Of a stretch of DNA of 64,000 bases, positions 61,230-64,000 are shown one piece after another. The DNA comes from Agromyces protaetiae (GTDB lineage: Bacteria; Actinomycetota; Actinomycetes; Actinomycetales; Microbacteriaceae). Under the pieces are notes generated by a model. The model saw nothing but the letters and a program-made list of their open reading frames with translations. It searched no databases and was not told where the DNA came from. Within the stretch, counting starts at the first letter, position 1. Every line of letters begins with the position of its first letter. The stretch covers positions 2,790,001-2,854,000 of the forward strand of contig NZ_CP133018.1 of assembly GCF_030866785.1 (NCBI RefSeq), given 5' to 3'. The position numbers and the translations under genes were made by a program.

Positions 61230-62375
61230 TCAGAACAGCGCGGCGGGATCGGGCGGCGGCGCGAACTCGGGCGCGACGAGACCGCGCCGCGCGCGGTCGG
61301 CCCCCGCGGCCGCGCGGGCCGGAACACCGACGGGCGGAGCATCCACCCCCGGGGTCTGACCGGGCCGGGCGCCGAACCGGAACGCGCTCGAGCGCACGCC
61401 GCCGGTCGCCGGGTCGGCCGCGCGCGTCGGCAGACCGTGCGCGCGAAGAATCGGCCGCATGCGCTCGGCGAGCCACGCCCGGTACGCCTTCGGCGCGTAC
61501 GCGTTGCGGCCGTAGTACATCGACCGGTACTTCGGCTCGAGTTCGGGGTGCTCGCGCTCGAGCCACTGCATGAACCAGGGTTTGACCGAGCCGCGCAGGT
61601 GCAGCGCGGCCCAGGTGACGCTCGTCGCGCCGGCCGCCTTCGCCTGCCGGACGGCGTCGTCGAGGTGGGCTCGCGTGTCGGTCAGGTAGGGCAGGATCGG
61701 CATCATGAACACCCCGCAGTCGAAGCCGGCCTCGCGCACCGCGGTGACCGTGGCGAGCCGCGCCTTCGTACTGGGCGTACCGGGCTCGACGGACTGCTGC
61801 AGCTCGTGGTCGTACACCGCGATGGACATGGCGAGGTCGACCGGCACGTGCTCGGCCGCCCGTCGCAGCAGCGGCAGGTCGCGGCGCAGCAGCGTGCCCT
61901 TCGTCAGGATGCTGAGCGGCGTGCCGGAGGTGGCGAGGGCGTCGATGACACCCGGCATGAGCGCGTAGCGCCCCTCTGCTCGCTGATACGGGTCGGTGTT
62001 CGTGCCGAGCGCGACGTGGTCACGTCGCCACGACGCCTTCGCGAGCTCTTTACGCAGCACGTCGACGACGTTGACCTTCACGATGATCTGCCGGTCGAAG
62101 TCGTCGCCGGCGTCGAGGTCGAGGTACTCGTGCGTGGGGCGTGCGAAGCAATAGCTGCAGGCGTGCGAACACCCGCGATACGGGTTGATCGTCCACGCGA
62201 ACGGCATGGCCGACGCGCCGGGCACGTGGTTGAGAGCGGACTTGGCGAGCACCTCGTGAAAGGTCACCCCGGCGAAGTCGGGCGTCTGCACCGACCGCAC
62301 CAGGTTGTTCAACCGAGCGAGCCCTGGCAGCGTGTCCGTCTGCTCGACCCCGAGTTCCTGCCCACTCCACCGCAC
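61230..62375 (-). CDS. Rv2578c-type radical SAM protein
   Basis: A 381-residue radical SAM enzyme with the 4Fe-4S site CSHACSYCFARP (C-x3-C-x2-C) after AWTINPYRG, then LGTNTDPYQRAEGRYALMPG and ILTKGTLLRRDLPLL, which characterise the SplB/Rv2578c group. The C-terminus has YYGRNAYAPKAYRAWLAERM. GTG 62375 is the start. The promoter region carries a perfect SOS box eight bases upstream, pointing to DNA-damage control. SplB repairs spore photoproduct, so a DNA repair role is attractive but unproven for this branch. Confidence 0.9.
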   Translation of the reverse strand: MRWSGQELGVEQTDTLPGLARLNNLVRSVQTPDFAGVTFHEVLAKSALNHVPGASAMPFAWTINPYRGCSHACSYCFARPTHEYLDLDAGDDFDRQIIVKVNVVDVLRKELAKASWRRDHVALGTNTDPYQRAEGRYALMPGVIDALATSGTPLSILTKGTLLRRDLPLLRRAAEHVPVDLAMSIAVYDHELQQSVEPGTPSTKARLATVTAVREAGFDCGVFMMPILPYLTDTRAHLDDAVRQAKAAGATSVTWAALHLRGSVKPWFMQWLEREHPELEPKYRSMYYGRNAYAPKAYRAWLAERMRPILRAHGLPTRAADPATGGVRSSAFRFGARPGQTPGVDAPPVGVPARAAAGADRARRGLVAPEFAPPPDPAALF

Positions 62376-62382
62376 TCCCTCA

Positions 62383-62400
62383 TTCGAACATATGTTCGAA
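62383..62400 (-). promoter_or_regulatory. LexA/SOS box
   Basis: TTCGAACATATGTTCGAA is an 18-bp perfect palindrome containing the actinobacterial/Bacillus-type SOS consensus CGAAC-N4-GTTCG. It lies immediately before the radical SAM gene. Confidence 0.85.
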
Positions 62401-62505
62401 CGTCACGCAACTCGCCGCGCCGGCACGCTCTCGCACGAGACATCCACTCACCGTCCAACCCACCCAACGCCGCACACACCCCCTGCCACACATGCCCCAC
62501 TTTCC

Positions 62506-62580
62506 CAACTCAGGAACAACGGCCGTGCCGACGGCGTGTCGTCGCCGCCGGCACGGCGCGCCGCGCGGAAATTCCTGAGC
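62506..62580 (-). terminator. Long hairpin behind the ABC-F gene
   Basis: CTCAGGAA (62507-62514) pairs with TTCCTGAG (62572-62579), and inside it CCGTGCCG (62523-62530) with CGGCACGG (62549-62556) plus further pairs. Located 29 bases after the ABC-F stop on the - strand; no T-run. Confidence 0.5.
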
Positions 62581-62608
62581 AAGGAAAGAGCGAACCGCAC
62601 TCAGACGG

Positions 62609-64000
62609 TCAGGCCGCCGGCTGCGGAGCGAGCACGCGCCCGCCCGCGAGCCGCAGCTCCGGCCCCGACCAGCGGGCGCGCAGCCAGCGGTCGTGGCTGG
62701 CGATCACGACCGCGCCCGGGTAGGCGCCGAGCGCCTCCTCGAGCTCGGTCGCGAGCGCGAGCGACAGGTGGTTCGTCGGCTCGTCGAGCAGGAACACGTG
62801 CGGCGGCCGGGCGATCACGAGCGCCAGCGCGAGCCGGCGCTGCTGCCCGACCGACAACGCCCCGACCGGCCGGTCGAGGTCGCGCCGCGCGAGCAGCCCG
62901 AGCCCCGACAGCGGCACCTGCTCGGCCCGCCGCTCCCCCAGCGTCCGCTCGTACAGCGCCCGCGCCGAGGCATCCGGATCGGCGAACCGCACATCCTGCT
63001 CGAGCAGCCCGACCCGCAACCCGCGCCGACGGTGCACGACGCCGCCGTCAGGCGCCACACGCCCGGCGAGCAGGCCGAGCAGCGTCGACTTGCCGGCGCC
63101 GTTCGCGCCCGTGACGAGCAGCCGCGCCGTCGGCGTGAGCTGCAGCGTCTCGAGGTGCAGCCGGTCCCCGACCGAGACATCCGCCACCTGGATCAGCAGG
63201 CCCGCCTCGTCGGCGAGCGCGTGCGACCCCGACGGGATGCCCGCGAACGCGAGCGGCGCGGGAGGCTTGCGCACCTGCTCGCGTTCGAGCGTGTCGAGAC
63301 GCAGCTGCGCGTTGCGCACCCGGCGACTCACCTGCGATTCGACGCGATTGCCGATATTGCCATAGGACATCTTGTTCCGGTCGCGCATCGGTGCATTGTG
63401 CGAGACGTTCCGCGCGGTCTCGACGACCGAGACGCGCAGGTTCCGAAGCTCGTCCTGCTCGTCCTCGTACTGCCGCCGCCAGCGTTCGCGCTCGGCGCGT
63501 TTGACGTCGAGGAACTCGGAGAACGTGCCGCCGAACACCTGCCCGCCGGCGCTCGCGAGACCCGCGTCGCGGGCCCCCGCGCCGGACGCCCCGTCCCCGG
63601 CGAGCGCGAGCGCGCCCTGCCGACCGGGATCGAGGTCGAGCAGTCCGGTCGCCACCCGGTCGAGGAACGCCCGGTCGTGGCTCGCGAAGAGCACCGGCCC
63701 GCGCCACGCGCGAAGCCGCTCCTCGAGGAACGCCGCAGCGGCGTCGTCGAGGTGGTTCGTCGGCTCGTCGAGCAGCAGCGCGTCGGGCGCGCGCAGCAGC
63801 AGGGCCGCGAGCGCGAACCGGCTGCGCTGGCCGCCCGACACCTCGCCGATGCGCCGGTCGAGGGCCAACTCACCCACACCGAGCCCCTGCAGGAGCTCGT
63901 CGCGTCGCGCCTCGGCCGCCCAGATCTCGGCGCGTTCGGCCGCGTCGAGCGCGGCCGCATAGCGAGCGGATGCCTCGTCGGCGGACCGTTCGTCGGCGCC
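62609..64000 (-). CDS. ABC-F family ATPase (partial, N-terminus beyond the right edge)
   Basis: 463 residues are visible; the frame stays open to base 64000, so the first part, including Walker A of the first cassette, is missing. Visible are the first cassette's signature VSGGQRSRFALAALLL and Walker B ALLLDEPTNHLDDAA, a Glu/Arg-rich interdomain linker (RAERERWRRQYEDEQDELRN), then the second cassette with VTGANGAGKSTLLGLLAG, SVGQQRRLALALVIARPP and VFLLDEPTNHLSLAL. There are no membrane segments. ABC-F proteins act on the ribosome, either as translation factors or in resistance to ribosome-targeting antibiotics; which one applies cannot be told here. Confidence 0.92.
   Translation of the reverse strand, partial: GADERSADEASARYAAALDAAERAEIWAAEARRDELLQGLGVGELALDRRIGEVSGGQRSRFALAALLLRAPDALLLDEPTNHLDDAAAAFLEERLRAWRGPVLFASHDRAFLDRVATGLLDLDPGRQGALALAGDGASGAGARDAGLASAGGQVFGGTFSEFLDVKRAERERWRRQYEDEQDELRNLRVSVVETARNVSHNAPMRDRNKMSYGNIGNRVESQVSRRVRNAQLRLDTLEREQVRKPPAPLAFAGIPSGSHALADEAGLLIQVADVSVGDRLHLETLQLTPTARLLVTGANGAGKSTLLGLLAGRVAPDGGVVHRRRGLRVGLLEQDVRFADPDASARALYERTLGERRAEQVPLSGLGLLARRDLDRPVGALSVGQQRRLALALVIARPPHVFLLDEPTNHLSLALATELEEALGAYPGAVVIASHDRWLRARWSGPELRLAGGRVLAPQPAA

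Noticed and set aside
59859..62723. 954-codon open frame on + across the histidine kinase and radical SAM genes
   Set aside because: It is antisense to two well-supported genes and the tandem repeat; the composition (RGRDQRG...) is typical of shadow frames.

Overview
The window is chromosomal DNA of a high-GC Gram-positive actinobacterium, most probably a Microbacteriaceae member (Agromyces-like). This rests on very GC-rich genes, many GTGA/ATGA stop-start overlaps, an actinobacterial 6C RNA, DUF4244/Rv3654c-type Tad genes, LAxTG/LPxTG cell-wall signals, and a recurring GAGGCATCCG decamer in genes and spacers. No species can be named from sequence alone.

Layout. 1-3.8 kb: end of an ABC permease, then a lipoprotein binding protein, a metallo-beta-lactamase-fold hydrolase, a class-I-GATase-like protein and a PfkB kinase, all on + and tightly packed (an unassigned uptake/catabolic operon). 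3.85-9.1 kb (-): a Tad secretion/pilus operon (tadA, fused tadB-tadC, DUF4244 pilin, two TadE-like proteins) with a secreted protein and a lipoprotein upstream and a truncated copy of the secreted protein downstream. 9.3-16.6 kb: 6C RNA, acs, ridA, a DUF4177 protein, a PonA2-type penicillin-binding protein, a metallophosphoesterase and tRNA-Pro. From memory this order parallels the M. tuberculosis Rv3654c-Rv3683 block. 16.6-19.5 kb: a large secreted RHS protein. 20-22.3 kb: IclR regulator divergent from KDG kinase and KDPG aldolase. 22.4-25.9 kb: a 1144-residue wall-anchored phosphatase-like protein. 26-27.5 kb: a DUF222/HNH protein.

27.8-53.6 kb is a cell-surface polysaccharide region: UDP-glucose dehydrogenase; a scrambled accessory patch (29.4-32.2 kb) with unknown small proteins, a broken DUF418 copy and an IS3-family remnant; an OafA-type acyltransferase; intact DUF418, universal stress and VanZ proteins; an LPSTG protein; DUF4012; then two converging operons. 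The + operon (39.7-45.6 kb) carries a pyruvyl transferase, two glycosyltransferases, a nitroreductase-like protein and a Wzy-like polymerase. The - operon (53.6-45.6 kb) carries a Wzc-type tyrosine kinase, its phosphatase, a membrane-anchored protein, the initiating sugar transferase, a pyruvyltransferase-glycosyltransferase fusion and a Wzx flippase. Together they can supply initiation, assembly, export, polymerisation and length control.

53.8-64 kb: CPBP protease; a GntR regulator flanked by two copies of an ~80-bp palindromic repeat; an Ig-like LAxTG surface protein; thymidine kinase; a degenerate, frameshifted membrane kinase-like gene coupled to a NarL-type histidine kinase whose linker is an 18-bp tandem repeat; an Rv2578c-type radical SAM gene behind a perfect LexA-type SOS box; and an ABC-F ATPase that runs off the right edge.
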